A stretch of 64,000 bases of DNA, taken from the NCBI GenBank assembly GCA_001643675.2, contig LSRY02000012.1:1552501-1616500 (forward strand). Direction: 5' to 3'. The notes below the pieces were generated by a model. That model was not told the DNA's origin. It did not search any database and worked only from the letters and a program-made list of their open reading frames with translations. The DNA is from Monocercomonoides exilis. Its lineage: Eukaryota > Preaxostyla > Oxymonadida > Polymastigidae. The position numbers and the translations under genes were made by a program. Numbering within the stretch: the stretch's first letter is position 1; every line of letters starts with the position of its first letter. Below, in pieces: positions 37,301-47,700 of the stretch.

Positions 37301-37378
37301 TTCATAACTTAACCTGTAATTGCAATCTTGTATACAGATAATTGAGAACAAACATGAAAGAAAAACGAAGAGAATCAT
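28385..37378 (-). CDS. Giant beta-helix transmembrane receptor-like protein with C-terminal pseudokinase
   Basis: The ATG at 37378 is chosen because it gives a clean signal peptide (MILFVFLSCLFSIICIQ); an ATG at 37447 in the same frame would add 23 residues. The product is 2997 residues. The ectodomain (to ~2545) is parallel-beta-helix repeat with many GGG-[MLI] turns. It contains five ~340-415-residue modules, each opening with a Cys-Gly...Cys signature (CGLNESCACI, CGFAEFPCLT, CGHEAFPCST, CGLLEYPCSS, CGEMKGVCSS near residues 507, 851, 1264, 1650 and 2027). One transmembrane helix (~2550-2575) precedes an RWRK stop-transfer sequence. The cytoplasmic part (~2710-2970) aligns with a kinase C-lobe: WKAPELL (2864-2870), SFSIGMMLWECLT, PFWEFEA and RPTLVELKREF. 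No Gly loop, VAIK Lys, HRD or DFG is visible; LSPHIVLF stands where the catalytic loop should be. Surface sensing through a pseudokinase tail is an inference. The gene is one 9-kb exon ending in TGA. Confidence 0.8.
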   Translation of the reverse strand: MILFVFLSCLFSIICIQDCNYRLSYEYDDFRVCGMEKSGISAKGSVVHMFCEIHNSSAELKGLLLEKPDDSVVFGICAKSFLCLDNCLLMRKCSFNAPYIDNRGACEMINTTLNIGSDDKCESMASLVKMGAEDSSLVVRSSEWKNVVFGGSGGSFLRDGSGNYEGMKNCMFVNITMKFMETEKIPVDHISVMKMSRMEDCDVENSMNVLEGGIVSGTEGSVSFSCNNCTFHHNERVDRKVKNTGRLTTTETQNFMNAEWIGCSSECGGALYVHDNENATLTVENSSFVKCNATLTRGGGIFALSIAECTVKHSTFVECYCVASNDCGGAGIELSQISVQMFVENCLFKDGWTGNDGGGLGIWSSKTTKTKECILDCYFQNCGAHSPSSSGGGGFIHWNTIAKAVAHNCFFQNCHSDGGGGAASILINSFNGAILLFCFFHNNTAAHGNDIAIDGNSTDSQLVWCYSTRTEGVRYLADGKDKSYWLPNVGGRSRFVASTQVQENAKDTFSCGLNESCACITISHCLTQMIVGFVKEIKVLSGTVLEGKGVNIAEKTISVNGDSPSDSAIETKFDAIGLCLFCVGTGKLAVSDLSVVHNTSYENNRQSRLFEVKESGLIDANRLDISMDAAHSEERSIQNSLVKLEGGELKMKDVRWGQTISATSLISLYQESSVSLSLDNCTFTNIVRTTADSSLMNVGEGSHSITLEGCTIDGCGSEFSDFGGGMMVEVGSGSSLNVKGGIVKNCYASTTQGRGGGTGLKVKDANADFLISSAFERNRAKWGSDIFVDSFDLETTAKSGKITSLTASFETKSKIQGYDNGDESAPIPLCVYLIPLPDEISVNSADAFDHSHCGFAEFPCLTLKHSLTRQEEERKIVIDGMIEMQDELIFDSFKHMIRGKDGNSGWKVSDDPNGERENMIAVSANANMSSLVFSVPSVLQSHEAFFSSASYSFSLESCSLTFQDAQSALSFVFLSATAGEVSVSSLNVLSLVIGDHPLISLDGSNAAGTFSSMIVEDILSETNSVLFGVANGASFSIRDSTLSVKSSTESIRVISTNSAKMLKLTNSSMSGFRWNGENGGAVECTLGRDCSLEIVGGMMSGCESNGGNGGGLWVEMEEGSSYTVGNMTDADQTQEAYSNDGSGLLQFTNCKAIQNTDGERGYGGGIYLHLDDGASSFVLKDVLFSWCDAREGKEVFVNAKELMNVIDRRSIGFDVDLNNFSKLNGFERSALNEAFAIPLVLYLWNNFSVSAFVGGGSSSHDFSMCGHEAFPCSTIAKAASVHFEDRKKDISIIDSFSFEEELSLSANGWNIKAKENKMKCVVCDLIDGAQNALIESTITVSVTGIVFSMIKSLSFHESVFECRSGKLTLNKCGMEGGAEAISTVFVKAVGGVVGVSEFGSENMKIGDSSFFIVEGSNECVPSLNMTNSHFGDITFGDGCVVECHNGNIDEMSGCTFSSISRSKGSGGCISITNEDDERDYKVEIFDCAFEGCAVEGEGNEIGGGALFCESSSETNLVVSGCTFFGCTAPYEGEAIGYGGGIMLKILKEEEEEGKAAFVISSPIISSDRPNNAKYGKDLFVSSLSLASSVNNETLPFVKDRLEMLTEDSMRGYDGGNKECAIPLIYFWKSIGSSVYIAEEGNNVIVCGLLEYPCSSVDYGMNRISRSTAETMMIRGVCEMRSEIRMCEMKVEGTNRESDKIQFVKEIEGNGNVIVECKGVVQFKEVGMAIPTAFDNVANILIQTGSDSVKTSVVSCSIHRSHNAEGEVSFVLISASKGIVEIEETKIAGFSTMHEIMSISADCLTAMNDVTFIDISLSGKSAIAMSETAISGSENVDEEEEWSILFEQCSFVNVKNSVTNNPSLLCCDVPNEMRLKMENSTIDGCGSTSSNEGGGMFFLLNERGRLEMNHTNVTECFCSNTGRGGGLFLKSQSASQEALPFVLSNITFKGNVASKGRDVFVKCTDLDSKISESQFLINFVEPFVKELAIWGCTADNYGDEEDLLGRVFVFRSEFIFVSSIVGNNSDSKNCGEMKGVCSSLNVGMGHIIPSDYSQLFVWNESALTGLCSAQRVTIKSMEVSRNAEIKVRGFDLEGEGVVRTSEFVRFENVSFIFGGMGNVDCLCLMRQLNGSLVLESVSFLSESRTTENSQTLFNFSLIVVEDGVFEAEKCSVGRLKFSKPVFLLLSSERATFEDLGVDSVECKSSVIECGKSEEVSISKLIATNITLQDRSLISVEIGHSSLVLSLALSSFSNISRSNCGSCIVCTTQHMKGFEMRNCSCCGCTSELPKGSQIAIALAEKILMESCVFEGNLVSGSEGNDIADEICKWNGSVVDFTNCSVELRDTTICNSSKGGMSVSGGYVMIEAGNFSNNSPSIENYPSVRRNIICSDSASLTISSLKGGDGLEKNTSLWFLNEGCLFEGIASERASSFFIPSLERVETKEAGAEVKLVFKGKLLLPCNLLFMVVKQIGDEKQIEKYEFDGNGYVSETEAEGSVPSKTIAEAGDEAEVRVCVLFGKSNEQSSTDSFILKNRTESEKNGDGNVVQGGKGSNSFWVIIVVACAVFIVLLAVIVVLVVRWRKVKNEAEDLREIVNDNIRKDPKAFEMVTMEMSPEDQWRRAEKEAEKKNEERIKKRVYEKSLGHSESSEHLLSESGSTEYILGRDSDKIPDWALEKEEEEEIRKRTSSPSISSTSTTSTTDSDSTFVRGEDLCPTTSSMSNLVDAMACSSPHEKLIVDLRDSLFMLLHGRNEKKEMAIGTLKEREQTAAQILFWVANGALHSFDEMENSLQSLANLSPHIVLFSEHMVICIVMHSDFSSDDSDSSSISSSTVVTSASGDDDDDDEDSLPSSAFEEENDFKKECLRWKAPELLINKKMGATKESVSFSIGMMLWECLTLKIPFWEFEAEVAGKKIVNGERPKVECIRELPIGVISERCMLEESGSRPTLVELKREFIQRFPSGAAMVTISDAIDITGETEDENEESGTMTEESSFVSRVR

Positions 37379-39378
37379 TGTTTCAATGATGATAATGGGT
37401 AATATGAACCCAAATTTATGATAATATCCCATTACCTTGTGGAGCATCAAAAAATATTATTTCCTTCATCATTTCCATTTTCTAACTCCAATTCTCTATT
37501 TTTATTTCCATTTTTCCGAAACATTCAAATTTAACATTAATTCCAAGAAACTGCAATCTTTAATTATTATTTTTTTCTTTTTTCTTTCATTTTTCAAATC
37601 TCATCTTTCTGCGGATATTTTGCTTTAATGAACTGCCTCATCCACTCAGCTTCTTTAACATCTTCGAACATCTTCACAAAAATGTTGGATTTCATAATGA
37701 ATCTTTTTGTTTTCTCCACTTGATTTTAAATATTCCTGAAAATACAAATGGAGATAAAAAAATATCAAAAAATGATGAAAATGAAAATTTCCACACCAAG
37801 AAATAATTCCGAATGCTCCAAAGCCGCACATTATTGCTTTTGCTTCATTGAATAACATTGCTTCAACTCTTCGTCGTGTCTCCAAAACTGCATTTTTCTG
37901 CAATTCTTTTCAGTGGAATTCATTTTTTTACTGTTTTTTCAAAAGAGAAACTGATTTTTGTTGTCGGAACCTCTATTCTTTCTCTGTTCTTATTTATTTT
38001 ATTTGTAACTTGAGATGATCCAAATTTTGCTCTCTTCTATTTCTTATCTATCTTTTTCAAGTCTTCTTCTTCTTTGAAGCATTCAATATTTTCTTTCAAT
38101 TTTTGAATTTTTCTTTGTTTCTCTAATTTTCAATTAATTTTTGAATCAATTTCCTTTCAGGACATTCTTAAACAGTAATCCAATGAAATTCTGCCTTTTT
38201 CAGAAATTTTCCTGTCACTTCAAAAATGCTTCAATATAACTGTTTTGATATTTGTTGAGTTTTGATAATCCCTTTCATATTGATTTGGTTGAGTTTGGAA
38301 ATTGCTCAATCATAATGTCTTCTCTTTATAGAAAACTTCTTTTTTTCATATTCCTCCTTCTCCTATTGAATTGTTATATAAAGCACAGCTTTGTGCTATC
38401 AATAAATGATTTGTGAGTCTCTCTTTGATCGATAATCAAAAAAATTCATTTTTTGAAAGTCGAAAAAAATATCCCAAAGCACATATCAAAAATTATTATG
38501 ACAAACGAAAAACTCAAACATTGAACTCTTTTGGAATTTCTCTTGTTGAGCTGAGGAGTCGGCTTCCCCTAATTCTGTATCTGGAACCTTTTTCATTTCA
38601 GCGATATTTTCGGTCTGAATCTCGACTATCGGAGGAAAGTGAAGTTTTCCAAAAATAAAAGCCGTAAAATATAAATGCCATTGCAAAAATATGACTGTTT
38701 TGCAAACATTACATGGAATAGCCTTGAATGAATCATTTTTCAAAAATATGTCGCTCAATCTTTGACGTGTCTGCATTTTGCAATAAAAGCGAAGTTTCAG
38801 TAAATATGCTAAATTATCGAATAGGATAAAAAATGTGCAACAATGGTTATGCTTCATCTTCCTTGAAAATGAGTAGTTTTCTTTTGGCGTTAATAACTGG
38901 AACTAAACTGCATTTTTAATTTTATTCACGTGAGAATGCGTGATGCACTATTTTTTTTTTCTTTTGCTCTATAAAGCGATAAGCCTTTCTAACTCATAAA
39001 ACAATAAAAAAATGAAAAAGATAAACTTGAAGAAATAACCGTTTTGTTATGGGATGCGTCTTGTGAATAATAAAAAAAAAAAACCCATTGAACTTTTCAA
39101 TCACTGAAATAAAACAAACATTTCGAAAAAAAACCCAGTCTCTATTTAGTCAAAGTTTTGACTAAATATCTTTGAAAATGATTCTCAATAAGAATAATCT
39201 AAGATACATGTTTATTTTTTTATTGTTTTCAAAAAAAAAAAATATAAAATTCAACGGTGAGGCAATTAACTATAAGAACAGAAAATCACCATCAAAGTAA
39301 AATAACAAAAAATCCTTAAATGATCAAATTACAATTAGCAAAGACAAAAACAAAGTTGTATCAAAAAGTTTATTAACT
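37379..39378. other. AT-rich spacer with a possible unresolved small-exon gene
   Basis: About 2 kb contains no long frame. On the minus strand around 37,650-38,160 several short protein-like pieces occur in different frames (for example LETRRRVEAMLFNEAKA, KLKENIECFKEEEDLKK and FVKMFEDVKEAEWMRQF) with nearby TTTTCAG-like acceptors. No joining I tried gave a continuous chain with good donors. A short palindrome (TTTAGTCAAAGTTTTGACTAAA) lies near 39145-39166. No RNA gene was seen. Confidence 0.35.
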
Positions 39379-42300
39379 TTAATAAAAAAGAAGTGGATGA
39401 TCGCTCCAAGCAAATCCAACACAGGACAGTGGAATAGAAGACGGCATCCGTACCTCAAGAATATAACTTCCAACTTTTGGCAAAGTTCCAGCCGCACAAG
39501 GAAAAGAGAATGCACAAGGAACCAGACTCAGATGCGTAGACTGAGCAGATGAAGGAGCAGTAGGATCTTGTTTTTGAGGAGAGGAGCAGAAACTGCTCTG
39601 CCACAAGTCTCGCACACTCTCAGGAATTCTGAACAGAGACGACTTCACCGATTCTTTGCGAGCCTCAAACAGCATGCTGCTTGGAGGCAGGCGATTTGTG
39701 TGAGAAGACAGCTCGTCCAGGATAAAAGAGAACGATGCTGAATTGTTTGTGGAGGAGCCATAAATCCAATCTTCTCCTTCTGACACAACATTTGACTTGT
39801 CCAGAGAATGTACAGAGAAGTGCGTGATGAAGGTGGATGTCACTGGCGAGAAGAACAGAAGCGCCATCGACACAGCTGTTTCGTCGCAGAGTGACTGCAC
39901 AATGAAATATCTGCGCTCAGTCGGAAGGATCGGATTCAGTGTTGATGAAAGACTGGCTGAAGGTGAATGAGAAGTGCTTGACGATGCTTGCTGGCTGAGT
40001 GAAGGTTGCACATTTGAAGAAGAATCTGCCACTTCTGTCTTTTCAACTTGTTCGTTGTTTGCTTGCTGAACTTCGCAGAAAGAGAAGCAAAGCTCAAACG
40101 GAAACGTTTTCCACGGAGAATCGTGCTCTTCAAGAGTAGCAGTGTATCCCTTCGGAGGAACGACATTCAACTGAAAGCTGCTGCCACTCAAATCATCAGA
40201 ATTTCTCGTTGAAAAAGTCGAAGAGATCGAGAAGTCAGACAAGCAATTTGAAGAAGAAGATGATGTTGTGTCTTCTTTTGCCATCTTTTCAGCAAGAGTT
40301 GTGCTGACAAGCGATGTGTTGACCTGAGATGGGATGATGATTGTCACGTCTTCCACGTCTTCGCCAATGACAATGCTCGAATTCCTCAAATGCTTTCTGT
40401 ATTTGTTTGCCAGCGAGCACTGACGCGACAGACGGTAGAGTTTTGCTCTTGAATCACTCTGTTCTTTATCGGATGATTGAGAACGAAGTGTCGATGATTC
40501 TGATGAAGTGGATAATGGCTGACAAGTATCAGAAGAAGCAGTTGAAGAAGCAGTCGAAGAAGAAGCAGACACATTTGGATTTGGAAGGGTTGAAAATTTC
40601 ATTCTTCTTGGCTTGTTTCTGATGGCCTGTTCAATAAGGAATTTTGTGTCAGATAAAGTTTCAACCCAGACAAAGAGTGAAGACGAGTAATCTGGGCACT
40701 CTCCACTGGCTGCTGTGTTGCTGCTCATTGAAGTGTTAATATTTGAATGTGAATTGGCTTTTGTGAGGTGAACAAGAAACTGAGGTGCAAAGAAAGTTTG
40801 AGTGCCATACAGGAACGGAAGAAGGGAAGCGCTTGCGAAGTGGAGTGAAGGTGTGCGAATGGTGTGTGAGTAGTGAGATGCGAGTGAAAGAGGAAGTGAT
40901 GGTGGAATGTATGATGCTGGAGAGAGGAAAGATTCAATGGGCAACGAGCATTTAACTGAGGATTGCATACTTATAGAGGATTGAGAGGCTGATGATGATA
41001 ATAAAGATGAAGAATTGTTTGAAGATGCCTTTGCTTTCATAGAAGCAAAAAAGAGTGTGTTTGGTAGGGAATTGCGAAATGGTGTAACTGCATCAGCGCC
41101 TGATGCCACTTTGCCTTCTTTCCATATTACAAGTTCCTTTCTTAACATTTCACTTTCAGATGTATCATTTTCGTCCTCATTTAAAACTCTTCCCTCTTCT
41201 TCACCATCACTTGATTCATTCTTCTTTTCTGTCATTTCTTTACTCAATCTCTCTTTCTCTCTTTCTTCCTCTTCTTCTTCCTCTTCCTCCTTTTCTCTTT
41301 CGCCAATCTCTCTCATGGCTGAATCACAAAGTATTGGACTTCTATTAACCCATGCACTGTTAATGCTGAGTGTGCTTTCTGAATGACTTGGAATTGCTGA
41401 GATTTCAAGTGGCTCCAATGAATAAGCAGAAAGAGTGAAGCGCACATCTGGTGGAATATATTCAGATGACAATGAAGACAATGAAGATGAGGAATCTGAA
41501 TAAGAAATAGAAGAAGGAGGAGCAGAAGGGGAAAAAGATGGAGAAGAAGAGCCAACCGACTGAAGAGAAGAAAGAGAAGATGAGAGCGGGCTGCCTCTCA
41601 AAGAAGGATAAGACGAAGATGAGGACATGGGAGAAAGAGGAGAGTTGGAGTTTGACTGATTTCCAATTGTGCTTCCTGGAGAAAACATCGGCGAACGTGC
41701 AGTTGCCATCGAAGGTGAAACATAGACAGAAATGCCAATTGTGTAGTAGCCGTCGAAGGAAGATGTGAGCTTTTCCAAAACGTGGCTGTCGCGATAATGC
41801 TTGATTTGCGATTCTGTTGATGGGAAGTAGCAGAGACGCTGAATGTGAGGAGGCTCAATTTCATCATCGTCATCATCTGCTTCTTCAACTTCTTTCTCAT
41901 TGATGCTTGAGGCAGCGCTGTTATCACAATTTACAGAAGAGTTTGTGTCCGTTCCCGCGTTCGAGCTTTCATTTGCCTTGTCATTTTCATTGACCTGTTT
42001 CTTGTTTTGAGCTTTTGTGTGAACAGGTTTGTGTGGAACAATTCTCAGACACATTGGCACACCTTCATCAACATCAACATCCCCTTCGCTCGAACTGCTT
42101 GAAGAAGGAGATGAATTTGGGAAAGAAAGCGCTGAGCTTTCTACGGAGGAAGTGCCACTTTCATCATCTGCCTTCGAATGGTCAGCAAAGTGGCGTGTGA
42201 GCAGCAGCCAGATGATCTGGTGCTTCCTTTTTCTGATCAGAAACTGAGGAGCATGTGCCATGTTCAGATCATGTACTCTTGTCAATAAACACCCTCTCCA

Positions 42301-44423
42301 CACACAATGCAGCTGCGTGCGATGTGGAAACAGCTCCGGATTCCAGCTGAAGTTGGAGAAGTCAAAATACACAAGAACAGATGCAAAGTCAATCCAGAAG
42401 ATGCCATCGTCTGTGCGGAGTGCTGCTTCTCTACTGTAACCAATTGCCTCCTCCATCTCTTTTGTCCAATGTTCGCAGTCAGTTGCTGAAAATGCTCCTT
42501 TCCACCTGTTTCTGCCCCACGGATTCTTCAGTTGCAGCAGACGCCAGCCTTTCACTTCCTTCGCAGCCAAAACAGCGTATGCGTGGAAGGAAAGCAACCC
42601 CACCCGCTCCTCTTCAGTTGGAGTCAGATATCCTGTTGACATCGTCAGGACACACATGTTTGTTGTCAGTCCATCCACAATACGCTCCCACTTTGCATTC
42701 GCAAGCTCTGCATCTGGCGACTTAGGACTTGCAAATGATTGCTGTGTATCACTTTTAATGATGTCGCTGCTTTTTTCTATTTTTTCTTCTTCGTTTCGGT
42801 CTTTTCTTTCCTCTTTCTCTTTCACTCTTTCTTTGCTGTGCAGATCCCACTTTTCTGGAATCCACCCCGAAAGCATGTTGATATCAACTCCGCTGTGACT
42901 ACCAGGAAACTCGTATCCTCTTCCCATCACAGTAAGATACGCCTTTTCCAGCAGAGACACCCACAGTTCATCGCGTCTTTGGCTGAATGAACACAAAGGC
43001 TGCCTCAAATGAGACGAGGAAAAAGTGTTTAAAGTGGTTGATGGGGAAGATGATGATGAAGAAGCAGAAGATGCTGATGAAGTGTAAAGAAAAGTAGCTG
43101 AATCCAATTTTGCGACAGGAAACGTATCGTCCACAACAACACGTCTCCATGAACCATTGAAATACAGCTTTATGTGATAAATGCCTGTCGGGCTGACCAA
43201 AGGCACACCACTCGAGTTTTGCGGGTAGATGAGATTAGTGAGGATTCGCTTGCCTGTTCTCCGCTCTTCCAGCGCCAGCACACTCAAAGACGAGAGAAAA
43301 GAGCAGTCTCCCACAATCGTCTGTGTGATATCTCCACATGACATGTTGCCAAACACTTTCAACTGACCAGATGCCACAGATGGACAAAATATGGAATGCG
43401 CCCGAAGAAACTCAGGATTTGCTGCTTTCTGCTTGGAGCTTAGAGACAGAAGAGGCAACGATACTCGACTCGTTGGCACTGCACAATCAGAACTCATCCA
43501 GGGCACAAAAAGCATCCCATGAAGAGTACTCGAAGCTTGAATAATATCACGCTCCTCGCTACTGAAACGAGAGTCGAGAGTATGAGGAACTGAAAGCATT
43601 TAAATAAATATTTTTCAAATAAAAATATAATGGTGTTTTTTTTTAAAGAATGTTAGTGAATCATGAATTGCAACAAACGATTTAGCGTCTGATTTCTCAA
43701 ATAAGTCAACATTTTATTTGAATTTTCAATCCTTAAAACAATAAGATCTTGATATTCCTTCGATAATTTGTCTAAAGTATCACATAATCAAGAAAAAAAA
43801 CGATAATTTAGTACTGTAATGCACAGAAGCATACATGTGTTGCATTCTTCAAATTGTTCAAGTGCAAACATGACAAACATTTCAGCAGATCTGAAATCTA
43901 TGAGAATGCAAAGAAAAAAAGATACATATTAATGTCAAGATGATTATTATAAAATAAAATGTGAAACCTTTTTCTAGTGCAGAATTAAGTGCGTATTCAT
44001 AACACAAGTTTGCCAAAGCAATCTTTGCTTCCGCGGAGGGTTTCAAGTAAGAAACAAACTCTCTTTCTTTGAGAGAAAGTTTGTCAAGGTAAAATAAAGA
44101 GGATGACGATGAAAATCCAATTTGAAACGGGTCTCTCCGAGTTGTAGTATTCACCGCATATCTATCTATAATTCGTTGGAATATTTCCAAAAATGTTTTT
44201 AGACGGGAAATCCACGTATCCATAACCTTTTTGTGATCAGGTTTTTTCATTTCTATGTTGTTAGCTCAGTGATAATGTTGAGAAAATTGAAAAACAAGTC
44301 AATACCTTTTTCAACAAATTCAAAAGCAGATACGGCTTGCCTATAATAAGTCTGAGCCAAAGCTATATTTTTATCTTGATGTGCCCTTTCGCCATTTCTC
44401 AAAAGCGTTAGAGCCTTGAGCAT
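39379..44423 (-). CDS. CAPN7: Calpain-7-type cysteine protease with N-terminal MIT helices (5 exons)
   Basis: Five exons, 44423-44306, 44252-43968, 43897-43835, 43771-43679 and 43589-39379, join with all four introns (53-89 nt) in phase 1 and give 1589 residues. The first exons read as MIT-like helices (ALTLLRNGERAHQDKN, LAQTYYRQAVSAFEF; then IALANLCYEYALNSALEKDF, AEMFVMFALEQFEE). In calpain-7/PalB these bind ESCRT-III tails. The papain-like core follows with Cys282 (VGDCSFLSSL), His522 (SFHAYAVL) and Asn542 (LKNPWGRNRWKG), so the protease is probably active. Other calpain-7 hallmarks are LIYPQN, ELWVSLLEKAYLTVMG, GWIPEK and DDGIFWIDF. A Lys/Glu-rich insert lies between Cys and His. Beta-rich, Ser-rich regions follow, resembling CBSW/C2-like domains. 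The role would be endosomal processing with ESCRT. The C-terminal half is mostly low complexity. Stop TAA is followed by AG. Confidence 0.87.
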
Positions 44424-44712
44424 TGTTGAATCAAAAATTATTTGATCCTAAATTCCATAACACCTTATGTTTCATATTTGTTTACAAAAATGTGTTTAAC
44501 TCAAAAGCAATCATCAAAAGAATTTGTATTAATTTTTCATTCAAACACTTGATTCATATGCGTCATTCAATTATCAGTAAAAATAACAGTAATACAAAAA
44601 ATATCTCGATCTACTTAAATATCACATTCTTTAGTGAAATAGTTCTTGTTAAAATATTTATTTTAAAAAACACAAATAAAAATGTTGATAAAAAATTGAT
44701 AAATTTTTATAA

Positions 44713-47700
44713 TCACATCAACTCAATTTTGAGTGAAGGATGTATTTCAGCATATGACGTGAGCTGTGGGTCGTTGTTGTTGATGTTGGGGCAGTCGCTA
44801 AGAGACACATAAGACAGCTTCCAGCAGACGCGCATGAGTCTGATGAGAACAGGAGTGGAGAGCCAGCTGCAGTGGGAGACAGAGAGCGACTGGAGGGCAG
44901 GGCAGCAGAGAGAGACAAGGAACAGCGCATAGGGAGAGAGGGGCTCTTCGGCTGAGGACTCGAGCACAAGATGGACGATGAAGCGGCCAAATCCCATGCC
45001 ACGCAGTTGTGTTGCAGCGGAAGAAAAAGAAGAAGATGACGACGATGAAGGAAGAGAACTTATGTTGTCTGCTGCACTGGGAGAAGGAGACATCGAAGAA
45101 CGCTTCTTCTGCAGACGCTTCTTCGTCTCTTCGGCTGCTTTCTTCTTCCTCCTCTTTTCAATCTCATCTGGTTCCAAGTCATCTTCGTCTGTCTCATTCT
45201 CCTTCCCATCTCTGTTTTTGCCTCCTTCTTCTTCGTCTTCTTCGTCTTCTTCTTCGTCTTCGTCCTCATCGTCAATGCCCCCTGCCTCTTTGTAAGGGTC
45301 AAAGAGCCCTCTGCCAAAGCGGAATCCGCCAGAGGGTGTTTTCTCAGGCAGCCACAATTGAAATGCCTGGACGATGTCTTGTTCCAGCTGTGCGGTGCCT
45401 GGGGCGCAGAGAGAGGCATCGAGGAGGGAAGAGAGAGAAGGCGATGGTGAATGGCGGGGGGAGGATGAGGGCGATGCGGAAGGGGAGAGGGAAAGAAGAG
45501 AAGAGGACGAGGGTGAGGGAGAAGAAGAGGGAGACAGAGAGCGAGATTTGCTTTTGCTTCTGTCGTGGATGGAATGCAGAGCCTGTTTTCTCTGCTTTGT
45601 GAAGTTGTCGACAATTGGAGTGAGCTGTGTCTTCAGAAGATGAGTGAAAAGTGTCTCTGCAAATGCATTGACCCAACTGCTGGCACACAGCGAGTATGCA
45701 ATTGGCGATGCTTCTGATGATGTTTTATTTGATTGTCTGTTTATTTTATTGTCCTTGCTGATATTGCCAGCAATACGCTCAGCCACAACAGCAGAGTCCA
45801 ATGAAGATGACTCCACCAGATGCAGCAAGCGAACATACCACAGCCTGTCAGCAACAGCTGGAGACACACACGAATTGAGTGTCTGCAGCAGAAACAGAAG
45901 CTCGCTGATCTCAAATGACTCCAGGAAGATGCTGTCCTTCAGCCTCTGAATGACAACACTCGATGCATTCTCTTTCTCCTTTTCTGCCTCTTCTTTGCCT
46001 TCCTCGTCTTCAGAATCAGAAAGAGAGGCAGAGTAAAGATAAGTTGATAGAACATACAGCAAAAACGACGGGCACATCAGCTCATCTGCGCCGTCGATGA
46101 GTTCTTGAAATGTTGGAGGATGTCCAGCTGCTTCTCCACTCTCTCCTTCTCCTCCTTCTGCTGATGCTTTTGTGTCTGCCCCAAGAAACAGGATGGAATC
46201 AACACCTGCAAACGAGAATTGCACTTTGTGTTCTGCTGACTTCTTTCTAAGAGACGTTAAATACTTCAGCTCAGCGATCGAATCATCAGATAGACTGCCA
46301 TATTCATTTTCTGTCTGCGAATCAGCTTTTTGTGCACCTTCGCTTTTCTCGCTGCTCTGCCTCTCTTTGAATGCATTCACAAAGTCGAGGATCTTCTCCA
46401 CAACTGCACGTGTTGCATTGATTGTGACTGCTTCGTCATCAACATCACTTTCATTTCTGCTTTCTGATGAATCTCCTCTCTTCTTGTTCTTCCTCTTGTT
46501 CTTCTTTCTCTGGGCATCCAGATTGGCTGATGCTGAGATAAGAAGCTGCACATCTGATGACAGACTCATCGGAACGGTGAATAAATAGCCATCGCTCGTT
46601 GCCAGCTGCATGTGATCCTTTGCCATTCTGTCTCCATTGGCATCTTGATTCATTCCTAAGAAGCTTTCTTCACCTTCTTCCTCTCCTTCCTCATCTCCTT
46701 CATAATCGTGTTCTTCTTCCGAATCGTCATCCTTCGATGAATATGAATACGATCTCAAGTTCGATCGCTGAGTCGATTCATATTTGCCATCAGCACTTGG
46801 CGATGTTGCATTCAGAACTGTTGGAATTGGCTCTCCTCTCTCAATCATCTCCTTCTTCAGCTGCTTCCTTCTTTCTTCTTCCTGTGCCATTGCTTTCTCT
46901 TGCTCTCTCTTTTCCTTCTTTGCTGCCAACAGCACATCCAATGCAGAGGATGAGTACAATGCTTTCTCTCCGCTTTCTCCTCCATCTCTTTCGCTTCTCT
47001 TTCCTTCTCCTCTTCCTCTCCTTTGTGGACTCACAGGCGACCCAATAGCTCCTCCTCTTCCGCCTGCTGGTGACTCTGCGCCTTCCACATCGCCAGGCAC
47101 AATCCGTGCAGGTGTCTGGATGATTCCCAGATCGCGTGCACCTGCACGGTGTCTGTGGCGTGAGAACATGTGCTTTGCCTGAGGCAGCACATCAGCTGCA
47201 TCTGAAGAAGATTTCACTTGTGAGGGAGAAGAGGTGTTGTCGAATGAATATGAAGAAGAAGGAGGTGATGGTGTGCGTGAATGTGACTGTGAAAGAGAGC
47301 GAGAGGGTGAGAGAGAAGACGAAGGAGAGCCGCTGGGCGAAGCAGAAGGAGCAGCTGCTGAGGAGCCGAGTGTTTTTGGTGACTGAGAACGGAACATAAC
47401 AGGCGATGATGTCAGCGGCAGGTCATTCGGATTGCTCTTCCGCTTGGCGCCTTCTGCTGCTGCGCGAGTGAGTTTCCGTTCTCTCAGCTTCTGATCGATT
47501 TCTCTTTGCTTTCTTTCTTGCTCTGTTTCTTCTCTGGCTGCCTCATTCTCCTTCTTCAGCCCTTTCTTTCCTCCTTTTGTTGTCTGCATCTGCTGTGAAG
47601 CAACAGACGAAGAAGTAGAATTCATCTGATTTCTGTTGGCAGCTGAACGGGAGGTGCCATCAGTTACGGGGGTGCTGACCTTTGGCATCAGCGACATCAG

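Noticed and set aside
37655-38160. Chain of small minus-strand exons
   Set aside because: Protein-like fragments exist, but each tried join runs into a stop or lacks a convincing donor, so no model can be supported.
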